DNA from: Sympetrum striolatum
Taxonomy: Eukaryota > Arthropoda > Insecta > Odonata > Libellulidae
Reading direction: 5' to 3'
NCBI GenBank assembly: GCA_947579665.1
Contig: OX388346.1
Location: forward strand, 92,692,615-92,756,614
Length of the DNA stretch: 64,000 nucleotides
How positions within the stretch are numbered: position 1 is the first letter of the stretch; the number at the start of each line of letters is the position of its first letter. Below the pieces are notes generated by a model. The model was not told the origin of the DNA. It searched no databases and worked only from the letters and a program-made list of their open reading frames with translations. The position numbers were made by a program, and so were the translations under genes. Shown here in pieces: positions 1 through 12,169 of the stretch.

Positions 1-2750
1 ACTGTGGACTCAATAAAACTACGAATTTTTATTAAAAAATAACTTTGAGGATTCGACACTGAAATCCTAAATTTAAGGCAGTGGAAATATACTCTTGCAA
101 AGTTATCTCAGCTACCTCCGAGGCGTACCAGAATCATCATAAATCAGATTAATGAATCATAACAAAAAATAAAGAAAATGAGAATGAAATTTCGTGATAT
201 ACTCGTACATTACGATACGTGTAAGGCATACGCGTCGAAAGCTGAGAAAATCAGGGGCATTGAGTCGCTAATGAGAATCAACGCCAAGGTTATATCACAC
301 ATATGAAGTCGATCGCAGATTACAATTGCTAATTCAGACAGGCTTTTGGTGTGGCCTTCGATGATGACATGCGATCGTGGTCACTATTGACTACAGCACA
401 TTATTAAACTTCGATTGGGACCCTTTCACCAACACCAAAATTTGATGAAATAATTTAATTATGACGAGAAAGAAGATGTGAAGGTCTTATAATTTATTTA
501 ATATCTTATCTATAGAGAAACATAAGCATCATCGGATAGAAAATAAATACGATTTTTTATGCCCATTATCGCAAATTGTTTACAGCTTGGATTAACTATT
601 ATCTTGATCAAGTATCATTCATCAAAATTAATACATTAAAAACATGGTCGCTTTTACGAGAACTTCAATCTTTGTCATCGAGGCCACATTTACTCTTTTC
701 ACTGTTCTCATTAAATAACATCAGAAAATATATAAGTAGCCAAGTACCATAAGTATCGCAAGAAGTCGAGAGTGATAAAGATTTGACTTTTCGTCACCTA
801 CTTGAGACAACTTGCGACACGATTTTCGCTTATTCCATTAAACAATAAAAGAAGCTGGAGCTAACCTGCTTTAGAATTATCCGGAAGATGCATAAGAAAG
901 TATTTTTGCTGCAATAAGAAACACATATCAAATATTACTACTCCTGAATACCTCAAAAAGAGTAATAATGATAATTATATTTCCTTATTCGAGTGACAAT
1001 AATTCCTCTTCCTGCTATAATTCGGGTGGTAATAATTTCCTCTTCCCTTAGTAACATTGGAACAGTTTTTAAATTTAGAGAGAGAGTTTCAGAGATATGA
1101 GAAGTAACGTGAGTTAAACCTCAGGAGAACATTCGCAGCTGTAAAAGATACACAAGAAGGATGGTGAAAATAACCTACACACTGCTTACCGATATTAATA
1201 GCTAAAAAATATGAAAACACATAACGAAAGCATAAATACATAGTCGATAAGTGGATATATGCATGTACATCAAGAAGTCGAGTATAAAATAGGCGTATAT
1301 ATAATATTCGACGCAATATCCAGGCGGGGAAAGTAAGTGAATGGAAGAATGCGATAGAAAGCTTCTTCTAGAATCATCTCCGGAACTGGTGTAGATGAAT
1401 GGGAAGGGATAAGGAAGGACGTCAGAGAGACATTTTCCGAAAACACGGAGAAAGGCATATCATCCCCGAGAGAGTAAAAATGACCGAATGGCGAAAGGTT
1501 AGGAGTGTGTGGACGATAGTGGTCGTCCCCAAGGAAAGGTTACGCCTCAGTGGGGTTAATATGGGGTCGAGACCAGGATTAGAGAGATGAGGAACAATCG
1601 ATTCCGAGTTTGGGATGAAAAGGAAATCCACTTGACTTGGCGAAAGGGAAATCGCATTGAATCGATCGAAATGCCGCGGGCGACGATGTTCGTTTGTTTG
1701 AACGAGATGACCGAATCGGATACGCGTGGATTATAAAGGCCTCCTTACAAGCGAAACGAATTCATTTGCCGCACTTATATTATCCTGAATGATTCGATTT
1801 TTCTTACTTTATCGTTCTAGACATATCTATTTCCCTACAGTATTTAATGAAACTGAAATTTCTCGATATTAATAATAATATAAATAATGACCCTAGTTGG
1901 AATTGTTTCGCTTTTGTCGAAGAAGGTATTCACTCTGTATTAATTAAGAAATTTAAAAAAAAATATATATATATATAAAAGTACACGCGAAATATCTGTC
2001 ACAATAACGAATTTGAACTACTTTATGTATATCTTAAAAGGAATTATTTAGTTATATAATATATAATCTTAATAATAGTTCCACAAACCTTCTAAGCATC
2101 TTTTCTGCAATTGTGATGTTTTTTAGAAATAATATTTTTTATCGCTAACAGGTAAAAAAAAACATTAAATACGATATAATAAATAAAAACACAAATACGA
2201 AATCATAAAGGGCGAAAATCACTAATATATTACATAGGAGATTACAATTATATTTTACAATAAATTTTTCGTTTACAAAGATGAAAAGTAATAAATAGTT
2301 GATCAATTTTGATCGCTGGAATAAGGACCTCATTAGCAGAACTCTGTATTCGAGACGTGGGCTGAAATCGACAAATTCAAATCGCATTCTTATCCTAGAT
2401 TACATAGAAAAATATTATGTAACAAGCATCAAAATGAGTAGAAGTCAAATCTTAGATAAGTGCATTGATGAGATGAAAACGACATTAACATCCTGAATTA
2501 TAAACGTGATATGTAACACAGTCCGAGAAAACTTAGCTCGAAAAACTATCACAATATTTTCATACGATAATCAGCAATACACTCAGAAGATGTCTTTCCG
2601 CTGACTTTCATTATCTATTATCAACTATTATTGACAATAGCTAATATTACTTCGCCAGCCATTCATGATGTATTTATAAGATTCTTTCAAAGAGTGGATG
2701 TTTCCTTTTGATTTGTATCACTGAAGACCTGAGAAATCCTTTCAATGGAG
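1..2750. other. AT-rich stretch, no gene recognised
   Basis: No convincing coding frame is visible here. The small open frames (for example minus 1270-1458 and 1422-1631) have no recognisable motif and no codon structure unlike the surrounding DNA. A purine-rich patch lies at about 1325-1620, and a short (TA)n run sits at about 1959-1977. It is probably intergenic or intronic. Confidence 0.6.
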
Positions 2751-2812
2751 TGAAAACAGATTTATACTTTTCCACAAAGGTACCTTAGTGGAAAAGTATA
2801 AATCTGTTTTCA
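2751..2812. repeat. 62-nt near-perfect palindrome (hairpin)
   Basis: Bases 2751-2775 are the exact reverse complement of 2788-2812 (25 of 25). The 12-nt centre (2776-2787) is itself a 10-nt palindrome, AAGGTACCTT, flanked by one A-A mismatch. The whole 62 nt can therefore fold into one long stem. No known element end was recognised, and the spacing is too tight for a typical MITE. Confidence 0.85.
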
Positions 2813-3352
2813 GTTATGTCTTTCCACAACATATCGGCCGAATCGATAGATCATACTTTCAATGGAGATTTGTGATTAGTTCGCTGTCTCGTTGAAAACT
2901 CATCTTAGACTTATTCTAGGGATCGTTGTTAGCACGAGGGAAGAAGCATATCAATGCACACCTCAATGGCACAAAAAATTAATGAGGATTTAAAACAGAA
3001 GCGAAGCACCTCGCAATGGCTTTCTTCGGATACACGAACCACACGCAATGCATTCGATAGGTCTGACAATACATCAGGGAGACAAGTGATAGTTCCTCTT
3101 TGATGAAGGAACAAACTGACGCGTATCTGTAGCAACAGCTCCATTCAATCATCGTGTGCGTTGCCTGTCATCACACGAGGATCAAGATACAAAGCTGTGT
3201 ATTGACATAATAGGGGTGGCTTTAGAAGACGCCTTTTATGAGCCCATCGTCTACATATTGAGTTCCAAAAACCTTCATGAATATGTGGATATGTTACACT
3301 TATGTCATTCTGGCTCGGTGGGGAATATCCAGGTATCTAGATAACTTGCATT
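2813..3352. other. unassigned sequence
   Basis: Small opposing open frames (minus 2929-3144 and plus 3156-3344) occur here. Neither shows a domain or motif I recognise, and they look like chance frames. Confidence 0.5.
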
Positions 3353-3360
3353 GTCTAGGG

Positions 3361-3661
3361 CAGGGTTTCCCAATTTTTTTCTGCAATGGAACACTTCGCA
3401 AACCTGGTAAGTTTAACGGAACACTTAGCTTATATTTATGTTAGGTAGTTCTATTTGTAAAATTTCAAAAATCATTTAATTACAACTAATTATATATTTA
3501 GTAACTATTTTTAAATATAAAACTATAATATTATAACATAAATATAAAAATATGAATAAATAAAGTATTTAATGACTTTTATTCTCCAATTCTCCATTAA
3601 GACTACAAATTGCCGCGGAACACATATTCAGGTTCAGCGGAACACAGTTTGGGAAACCCTG
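3361..3661. mobile_element. hAT-type MITE, copy 1
   Basis: A 301-bp non-coding element starts with CAGGGTTTCCCAA and ends with its inverted match TTGGGAAACCCTG. The flanking 8 bp are gTCTAGGG (3353-3360) on the left and aTCTAGGG (3662-3669) on the right, an 8-bp target duplication with one mismatch. CAG-type ends with 8-bp duplications are characteristic of the hAT superfamily. The subterminal sequence carries the GGAACAC module that is shared with three other copies at 11823, 29792 and 55317. The interior is AT-rich with no open frame, so it would need a transposase supplied in trans. Confidence 0.85.
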
Positions 3662-3689
3662 ATCTAGGGTTATCTGAGGTATCTAATGT

Positions 3690-3895
3690 AGCTTTTAATC
3701 CTGCACCATAATCCTACAGTTTTTCCTGTTCATAGTATTGCTTCTTTATTGCACTGTATTATGTATTTTTCGTATTTTCTCTGTATTTTTAAACACTTTT
3801 TTTATACCGTATATTGTTTCCTTCTGCGCTTTTATGTTTAATTTATAACAACCCCTTTTATTTTTAGTTTGAGTTTAATAAATTATAAGTATCAA
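3690..3895. other. T-rich stretch ending in AATAAATTATAAG, possibly a retroelement tail
   Basis: The sequence is pyrimidine- and T-rich and runs to AATAAATTATAAG. It resembles LINE 3' untranslated DNA elsewhere in the window but carries no coding match, so the assignment is weak. Confidence 0.25.
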
Positions 3896-5025
3896 CTGGC
3901 CTTCGAGCTGAATAATTTATAGACAGAATAATAGAAATTCGAATCTGCGATTTTATACTTTCCTGCTCCTTATTTTTTCCATACAATGGTTTTCAATAAT
4001 AATGGTGGGATCGTACATTTCCTCAGAACGGTCAATTTTAAAGGAGATAGAGTATTAACCATCCTCCGGTATAAAATTAAGTATTCTTTGGAAGCGTACG
4101 AACGGTTTTCATTTAAATTCAGGCCTTCTAACTCCCTCACACACTGAAGGTGTATATAAGCAATATTTTCCTCTGACAATCAGAGATTCGAACATAAAAA
4201 AGTAAACAAGGAAAAACGAGATTCTTCCCTGTAAAAGGGTTAAAAGTTCAACGTCTAAGTTACTCATTTAACTTGCGTGCTACGAATAAACAACTTTCTT
4301 CGCGAATCCCACTCGCAATGCAGCCCTTCGCCTTAAAAGAAACCGCGAGCTTATCTGTGTCTGACGTGTGAAAGGCTTTCAGATGAAATATGCGAGAATA
4401 CGACCAACTATGAATAAATGATCCGACGTCAATGGGCGTACATCGGGATCGGGAAAAGAGAGGTGCAAACGGAGCGGAAATTGACGGTTCCTATTCCAAT
4501 GCTGACATCGATTCATTTTTCACGGCATTCTACGGACTAAAAAATATCCCCAAACGTCCTCAAACATCGTCGAATAAATATAAATAAAACGGCGAAACTT
4601 TATTCGCTCCTCCAAACGCAGCTGAACGGATTTCGTGGTATACATTTCCCTTCCTCGCCTTAAAACCGTACGCAATGTTAAGCCGTCCTTTACTTGAGGA
4701 ACATCCATCCTTCTTTTTGGAAGACGAATTCCTTCCTTCCTTTCTTTGCAGGAAGAATTAAGCAGCTTTGGTGCGTTACTTAGTTGACTTTCTCGACGTC
4801 GCAAACGAAAGCGGCGCTGTATGGGAAATAGAGCACACGGGGGAAGACTCTATTTCTTGGATCCCAATTGCCTATCAACCCAATCACCCGAGGAAACCAT
4901 GGTTAAAAGCCTTCAAACTACATGGGAAAGAGGTACCGCACGTCGTAGAAACCAAGATTGGATATCATGGAATGAAGGGAAGATAAAAAACTGAATGAGG
5001 ATGTGAACAAGGGTTTGAACAGCCT
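3896..5025. other. unassigned sequence
   Basis: Small open frames (minus 3970-4179, minus 4520-4804, plus 4768-4986) show no recognisable motif. I see no repeat shared with the rest of the window. Confidence 0.5.
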
Positions 5026-5027
5026 TA

Positions 5028-7072
5028 GGGGAGACCGGGGCTGGTTGGCCCGGTTTTTATTATTTATTTTATATTATTTTTTGTACATATTTAAACTTAT
5101 GAAATTATTGCTAAATTTTAGATGCATTCTTACTGAATCTGGATGGCGATTATTAAACTTGAAAATATGAGTTAAAAATTAAAAAATATAATAATTACTG
5201 GATGCATGTCGAGTGGGCCAATCAGCCCCTACATCGGGGTAGGTTGGCCCAGAGGCTGGAGCACGTTGACCCATACAATCTTTTGATACGTTAAACTAGT
5301 ATTACTTTAGGAAATCAAAGTAAAACTAATGGTTATCAGTAAAGACCTTAAAAGGCAAAAGGATTAGGCAAGCAAAAGTGGAAGCAAACAATAAATACAT
5401 TGCCAAATCTAATAATAAATCAAAAGCTTTATGGAAAGTAATCAAGGCTGAGACTCAACTTAAGTCTGAAAGCTGCTAAACAAATATGTCACTTGATGTC
5501 TTTAATGATTACTTCACCAATGTAATTGAAAAGTTAATTGAAGGCTCTAATATAAAACAGCACAATGTATTATAGTATAATATATCTAATAGTTTAATTA
5601 ATCCAACTCAAAGTCATTTTACTTAGCACCTGTAACTGAAAAAGAAATATTCAATATAATTGCCGCGTTAAAAACCAGTAACTGCTGTGATATATATGAC
5701 ATGAATTCAAAGCTGTTAAAAGGCATAGCACATGCTATGGCATATCCTCTAACCAAAGTTATTAATCAGATATTTGAATCTGGTAATTATCCAGAACAAT
5801 TAAAAATCACACAAGTTATCCCAATACACAAAAAAGGTGAGAAAAATGACCCTTCAAGCTACGTGCCCATATCAATAATTCCTGTCTTTTCTAAAATAAT
5901 AGATAAAACATTATTTTCAAGAATATGTAATTACTTTGAAAAGAACAATCTAATAAGTCTCACACAATCTGGTTTCCTGAAAGGCAGAGGTACCATAGAA
6001 TGTGCCATGTCAATAATCAGTGATATATATTGTTCCTTTGAAAGCAATGAAACTACTCTAGTTTCCTTCAGTGACTTGTGCGTCTATAAACAACAAGCTA
6101 TGAAGTAAAAAAACTAGTAAAATATGGAAATTAATATAATGCGTCAGATAGGAAATAATTTAACAATGACTCAAAGCAACTAACCGTGGAAGACTGCCCT
6201 TCGTTGATGGCTGGCAGTTTAGGTCGATTGTCGATCGATTATGACTTTGATGCAACCTCGACCTATCGAAAACGGTTTAGAACAATTTTTTTGCTGTATC
6301 ATTACTCTAATGTATGTTATAATGTGATTATAATGTAAAGTTTGACTGTGTTGTGTTGATCTGATTGATTTTATATTATTGACATGTCTTATACATGCAT
6401 ATGTATGTCGTTGGATAAATAAAAATTATTATTATTATTATTTAAGATTATAAAAAATTTTACAGGTTCCTGTTTTCTTTTGAAATACTCTTTATCTCGT
6501 GATTATGACGATTTTTTGACCTCTGTAACGTATCAAAATATGTTTAACTTCGAAAATTATATTAATAATTGAATAAACTGGAGGAATTATACACATTATT
6601 ATCATTAAAATTAACCTTCCATCGAGTTTAAAAAAATATATAGGACGGGGCAGGTTGGCCCGGGTGGCCATCATGCCCCGTCGTTTCTGGGCCAACCTGC
6701 CCCATCGCCATGTTTACAATTAATTCTATTAGTGACAAAAACCACTGAAGCTATTTCGAATTTATGCCATACAGAAATAATCCTTAAACTATGACCTTTA
6801 ATTATACTACTCACCTTTTGCGCCTAAAGTAAGCAAAAGTTAAATAAAACACATTTAACCGACGAGTAGAATTTTACTGAAGCACGCAAAAAAAAAACAA
6901 TTAATCACTGCAACTTGTCCAAAACTGCTCCGCCGGCAATATTGGTCCTGTAGAAGGAGGGGGACAGTACTAACAACCTACTGATTGATTCTTAGCTCGA
7001 TCTAGCGTTTATTATATTAAATAACTCGACTGGGCCAACCAGCCCCTGTGGCAAACCAGCCCCGGTCTCCCC
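5028..7072. mobile_element. DNA transposon, non-autonomous, TA target site, interrupted by a LINE
   Basis: Both ends carry a perfect 19-bp inverted repeat, GGGGAGACCGGGGCTGGTT (5028-5046 and the reverse complement of 7054-7072). Each end abuts TA (5026-5027 and 7073-7074), which fits a 2-bp target duplication. Sub-terminal copies of a GGGGC(A/T)GGTTGGCCC-like motif recur in both orientations at about 5212, 5238, 6647, 6690 and 7031. No transposase frame is visible. The interior between about 5340 and 6441 is a 5'-truncated LINE, so the DNA element itself is only about 0.94 kb. A superfamily with TA duplications (ISL2EU or Tc1/mariner-like) is possible, but I cannot assign one. Confidence 0.75.
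5340..6441 (+). pseudogene. 5'-truncated LINE with reverse-transcriptase relic
   Basis: Fragments of the non-LTR retrotransposon polyprotein run in order. At about 5384-5480 a frame reads NNKYIAKSNNKSKALW and then VIKAET, typical of the linker before the RT. At about 5490-5560 it reads SLDVFNDYFTNVIEKL. The open frame 5623-6108 holds RT finger blocks, including ITQVIPIHKKGEKNDPSSY (family: H-KKG...YRPIS) and LISLTQSGFLKGRGT. Stops at about 5479 and 5573 break the frame. After 6060 the first palm block (expected F-DLSKAFD) is damaged and the frame shifts, and the YADD region and C-terminus are missing through internal deletion. The 3' end is AATAAAAATTATT with an (ATT)n tail at 6417-6441. The clade is Jockey/CR1-like by appearance. 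It lies inside the DNA transposon at 5028-7072. Confidence 0.85.
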
Positions 7073-7351
7073 TAAACTTGGTTAGTATTCCTCGCCATTT
7101 CATACATGTGATATTCTTTGATGTGATAAATCCTCGTTGACTAATAAAACAGATTAGAATATCAAAAAGATTTTTATTTGTGCAAGTTAATAAATTTCAG
7201 GGAACAACTGAGTACTATTATATTCGATATTATATTCTTAATACATTTTCTAGCTTTTGACTTGTTGATATTGGGACTTAGAATATAGAACAATATAATA
7301 TAATATAGAACACAGTCGATTTGACTGTCGATTAAGGGTGAAAATTTATTT

Positions 7352-7456
7352 GAAATCGATTTTCACACTTTTATATGGAAAAACAGTAATAGTCAAGTGA
7401 AGTATTCTCTATTTCATAAGTTTTTCATTGAGAAGATGAAAGATGTATTTGATGTG
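7352..7456 (+). repeat. dispersed repeat R, copy 1 (empty site)
   Basis: This stretch matches 11763-12163 closely on both sides of an insertion, sharing AAATCGATTTTC, GTAAT-GTCAAGTGAAGTA and CATAAGTTTTTCATT. In this copy the bases at 7407-7414 read ctctattt and run straight into cataag. The other copy carries a hAT MITE at the same point. The nature of the host repeat is unknown. Confidence 0.8.
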
Positions 7457-7459
7457 GAA

Positions 7460-10400
7460 ACTATATTAGGAGAAATTAATTAATTCACCGTGGAAAGGTA
7501 GACTAGATTGAGAAATATAGCGTAGATTTGTAAGTTCAGGGATAAAATGAGATAAATATTCATCAATCACAGATATTTATTGAAAATTAAAAACAAAGCT
7601 TACTAAATAATTAATCAATAAACAAATAAATAATAAATTGACGAAACTATAAAAGCGAATCTGGCACAGTCGATAAATTTGATTTCTTCAGCCTTGATGC
7701 AACACTTAAAATCCATTATTTATTAAATGGGCTTATGATCTTACAAAGAATATTTGAGAAACACAAGTAAGTTTTTTACAGCAAAACCATTAATACACTA
7801 AAATAGGATGAAGAAGTGGGTTGCGACTTACTCTGGAAAATCATACTCTTCGCCGACAATGATAGATGAAATATCTTATCTTCTAATTTTTTAAAAACCT
7901 GAGTAATTTGCCTTTTTATTTAATTGAAAGATTCATTATAAATATTTTAAGTAGTACTTCTAAATTTTTCAGACACTTACTGAATCTAAATCTGTAATCA
8001 TGGTAGCAGAACAATATTAGAACAACACATTAAGTCGATCTTCCATTTCGTTTTAACTGTTTCATTTTATTGTTGCTTTAAGCGGAGGTTTACAAAACAC
8101 ATCATCCCTAAAGTGTGAATAAACCAGATATTTGAGAAAAAATCGCGTTACGAGGACGGATGCAAAATCAGGAATAAGTGAGTTATCCAGATAGTTCTAA
8201 TATTAAACGCACGCGATAATAACTTTCTTTCAATCAAATACTTTGGTGATGAATAAGATCCCTCAATCTGATGTTTACTCTTTTCTACACTTCTGACATC
8301 AATTGAAAATTACCGTTCTTAATTAAATCGATTGTGGCAGGCTTTACTAAATGGAAATCCATATCTAAGGATTATAAGAATAAAATCACAAGAAGTCTTT
8401 TCCACATACGTATGCGGAAAAGAGTGCTTATGAATATTGAAATACCGAAATATATTTAAACTTCTCCTCATGGGCTCTGCATTGTAAATAAGTAAAGCCG
8501 TAAGGGAATTTTTCGCATCAGCATAGTCTTGGCGAGAAGCAGAGCCATCTATTTACATTCCGCTAAGTGACAGTCTTAGTACGTCAACTTTAAACCACTA
8601 ATACGACATCATTGTTTCGGGAGACTTTTCTAGGAAGTGAAGCCTAACCAAAGAGTTTGCTGTTCCGTAGATGTGCCAAGTTCCGCTTCAGAATATGCTC
8701 CATAAATAAAAACGGACAGGAGCGTAAGCCAAGGAATTTGAGGCGCGAAAATAAATGGGTCCGCATTACATAATCTTGCACCGTAGTTCAAACGAGATAC
8801 ATGTCGACGTCAAGCAGATCATATTACCCAAAGATTCTAAGAACCCCAGGATAGTTAGATTTAAAATTCAAATATTTCAATAGTTATCAAATTCTACCCT
8901 TCTAAATTTAGTAAATCAAGTCTAATATTTTGATTTTTATGCAGATTACTACGCTATAAAACTACATAGGCTTGACATTGAGACTCAAACATTATAATGC
9001 CCTGCTTTGAATCTTGGGATGTAAGAAAACGTTCAATTAATTGCATAGGAAATTTCAGGGTTATTTTTACAGTCTGTAGAAACAGGAAATTTGACAGTAT
9101 CGTATTACAGACTTATTACGCTTAGTTGATCGATATATTTCATTCAGACAATGTTTTGGAATCTAATGCGCTTGTTTTATGGATATTTTTTGCATTGCGG
9201 CGATTTTTAAGATTTCTTGAACCCTTTCCCGGTAACAAAGAAACTTAAAACTAATTTAATTCTAGAAAGAATGCACTTAACAAATTTTAACGATGCCAAC
9301 CCATTATGATGTGATTTTTATGAGTAACGACATAGATAATACTTGCTGATCCGAACGGAATTATATTGAGCTGAAGCTGTTACTATGCACAAGCCGGGGA
9401 GCTGAACTCCTTAATTGTGAGATACGATTCTAGCAAATAGAACGTATATTAAGAACTAATTTAGATGGATATTCTTCCATCTTTAAAATTACTCTCCTTC
9501 ATTCTCAAATGCACGGATGAAAACGTCGTCAGCGACAGCGTGAATTCGTTCGTGTTTCCGTGCAGCGGCTGATTAAAATGTAAGCGGGTCGAGTGAATTT
9601 GAGAGATTTGGCACGACGCACGGCATTTGCGTCGCAACGCCATAAATCCATTTCAATATGAAATTCAAATACTAGCGAAGTACGCTTGCTACCGATTCCT
9701 AACAAGATGTTTACGCAATACAATCTGCATACCATCTTGCGTGACATCCTATCTCTGATCGACAAGCCAGTTAAATAGTAATTCCATCCACTAACAAGTT
9801 TTGAATTTTAATTGAATAAAACCATCAATGCGACAGAATTGAGATGTTAAACCATCCTATCGATTACCTCGATCGATTATTTAAATTCTATACCTAGGAA
9901 GTAGAACTATAGCCGTCATTTGTATTTAAAAGTATCAGTGAGCCAATGATAAGTGAAGAATGGTAATAAAGAAGAATCAACGGTACTCTCTTTCCTACCT
10001 CAATCAAAAGAATGTTATTCGTTTCCTTGTCCAGAATTCCACATGAAACTACTCATAAAACAAGCCATTAATGATGGAGCAAGTTACAAAATCCAAGATT
10101 GATTTGTTGCTTTCATGATGTTAAAAGAACATTTGATTTGATAATAAAACTAATAACTGGTAGGTAGGGATAAAAGTCATAAAAACGATGATCAAACATA
10201 ATTATAAAATATAAACAGTCTTTGAAGAAAATGTGAGGAGGCAATTTGATCAATTATTCGATAACTTCGTTTGGGTACTAATGAAGAGCTAAATATGAAG
10301 AAAAAAGTATATTCTTCATTAGAGATAGCACAGACGAAAATAATTCATCCTTAGCAGCATATTTTGACGCAACTTGGGGGCGGGATTTTACGTATTACGT

Positions 10401-11740
10401 AAATTTTCCTAACTTGGATAAATGTGTTTTTTTATATTTCAGGAAGCACATACATATTTGCGTCTATATTTAGCCTAATGTCTTAATTTGAAATTCAACT
10501 ATGATTGAAAATTCTCTACTTGTCTGGTATATTTTTTAGAGAAAACGATCGAAAAATGAACTCAAATTTTGGCATGACTAAAACAGGATTTTTTTTGCAG
10601 AAATGCTATTAGAAAATATTTTTTTACTGCTGATATTCCTTTATCTACCTCGATCTACTAATGGATTTTTCTGCCTTTTAACAGAAATTGTATTAATACG
10701 AAAGTATACGAACGACGAATATATGAAACACACTACAAAGTATACTAACAAAGTATGTGGATCGTAGGCATGCAAATATTTGAAAATTCGAGTCGATCCA
10801 TTGAAATTCAATATAAATGTATCTGACAAGAAAAAAGAAAGCTCTGAGGCTTCGTCAAGTTTATTCGCTAGCTACAAAAATCTCGGATATTAATATCACC
10901 GTCTCAATCAACGCCTCGGAGACATTGCAAACGACTTTTCTCTGCCTTTGACACCTCACCGATGAATCATCACAGAGGGAATACCATCCAAAGGTCTCGA
11001 ATCTGTTACGAATGCCCATCGAACGAACCCTCTGATAAACGCCAATGAGACATCCGAGATGGTTGAACAATAAAAGAAATTTCTAGCTTAATAAGAGTTG
11101 AAACGAGAAAAAATGAGGATAAAATGGTGTGCGGTATAAATTGGCCCAGAAAAGTACGGCTTCAATTCGTCCCGAGGCGATCTCGGAAGACATTTTAAAA
11201 CCGCCTGCAGTCATCTCGTGCTGAGCGAATTCACGAGGAAATCCGTTTCCGATTAAGGATTAAAGAGGCCGGCGTAAAACGGAATTAATGAAGATGTGCT
11301 CCAGCCAACGGTCTGTCCGTCAAGCTAACGAAATTAAGACGTTGACGTGCATGCCTCTATTACGGCTTTGTTTGAATCTTTTAAAGACGATTAAATAATC
11401 TTTGAAGGAATTCATTAATGATATTCAGGGAGTGGGAAATGTTAAACATGACGTAGCACGACTGATTTCTAATACATGAGCAACAAATCGGCTGAAACAT
11501 TCAAATCCATAAATTCATCGATTTCATATTCGAATTAAAATCTATTTTTATTCCTCGAAACCTCTCTGTAGTTAGTGCATCTACAAAAAAAACTGTCCAG
11601 ATAAGCAAAAAGCTTTCAGTTACGTATATTTTATTACCAAACATCTAAAAAAAAAGGTTCTTGTTATGATCGATAAATGCATAAGTTTTTGTTTTGTAAT
11701 TGGCGATTATTTACAGTGCTTCGGAATAACAGTCCCGTCG
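7460..11740. other. AT-rich stretch, no gene recognised
   Basis: More than 4 kb with only short open frames (minus 9461-9643, 9529-9765, 10641-10829 and 10861-11070). None carries a motif I recognise. A short palindrome, TTACGTATTACGTAA, lies at about 10389. No element ends were found. Confidence 0.55.
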
Positions 11741-11762
11741 ACAGACTTTTAGCCTTTGATAG

Positions 11763-12163
11763 GAAATCGATTTTCGCAATAAATGGAAAAGCAGTAATTA
11801 TCAAGTGAAGTAATCTCTACTTCAGGGTTTCCCAAACTTTTTCTGAAATGGAACACTTGGGAAGTTTAACGGAACACTAAGCTTATCTTTAGGGTAGGTA
11901 ATTCTACTTGTAAAATTTAAAAAATCATTTAATTACAACAATTTATTTATCTTGTAATTATTTTTAAATGTAAAACTATAATATCGTAATAAAAACTTAA
12001 AATATGAATCAATAAAGCATTTAATGTCTTTTATTCTCCTATTCTCCATTGACATTCCAAATTGTCACGGAACACCTATTCAGGTCCAGCGGAACATAGT
12101 TTGGGAAACTCTGCTCTACTTCATAAGTTTTTCATTAAGACGATGAAAGATTTATTTTATGTG
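11763..12163 (+). repeat. dispersed repeat R, copy 2, split by a MITE
   Basis: The two halves, 11763-11822 and 12114-12163, together match 7352-7456. They are separated by the hAT MITE at 11823-12113, and the 8 bp ctctactt is present on both sides of the MITE. Confidence 0.8.
11823..12113. mobile_element. hAT-type MITE, copy 2
   Basis: A 291-bp element with CAGGGTTTCCCAAACT at the left end and AGTTTGGGAAACTCTG at the right end. The target duplication is perfect over 8 bp: ctctactt at 11815-11822 and again at 12114-12121. It has the same GGAACAC subterminal module and AT-rich interior as the copy at 3361. It sits inside repeat R, whose other copy shows the pre-insertion sequence. Confidence 0.95.
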
Positions 12164-12169
12164 AATTTT

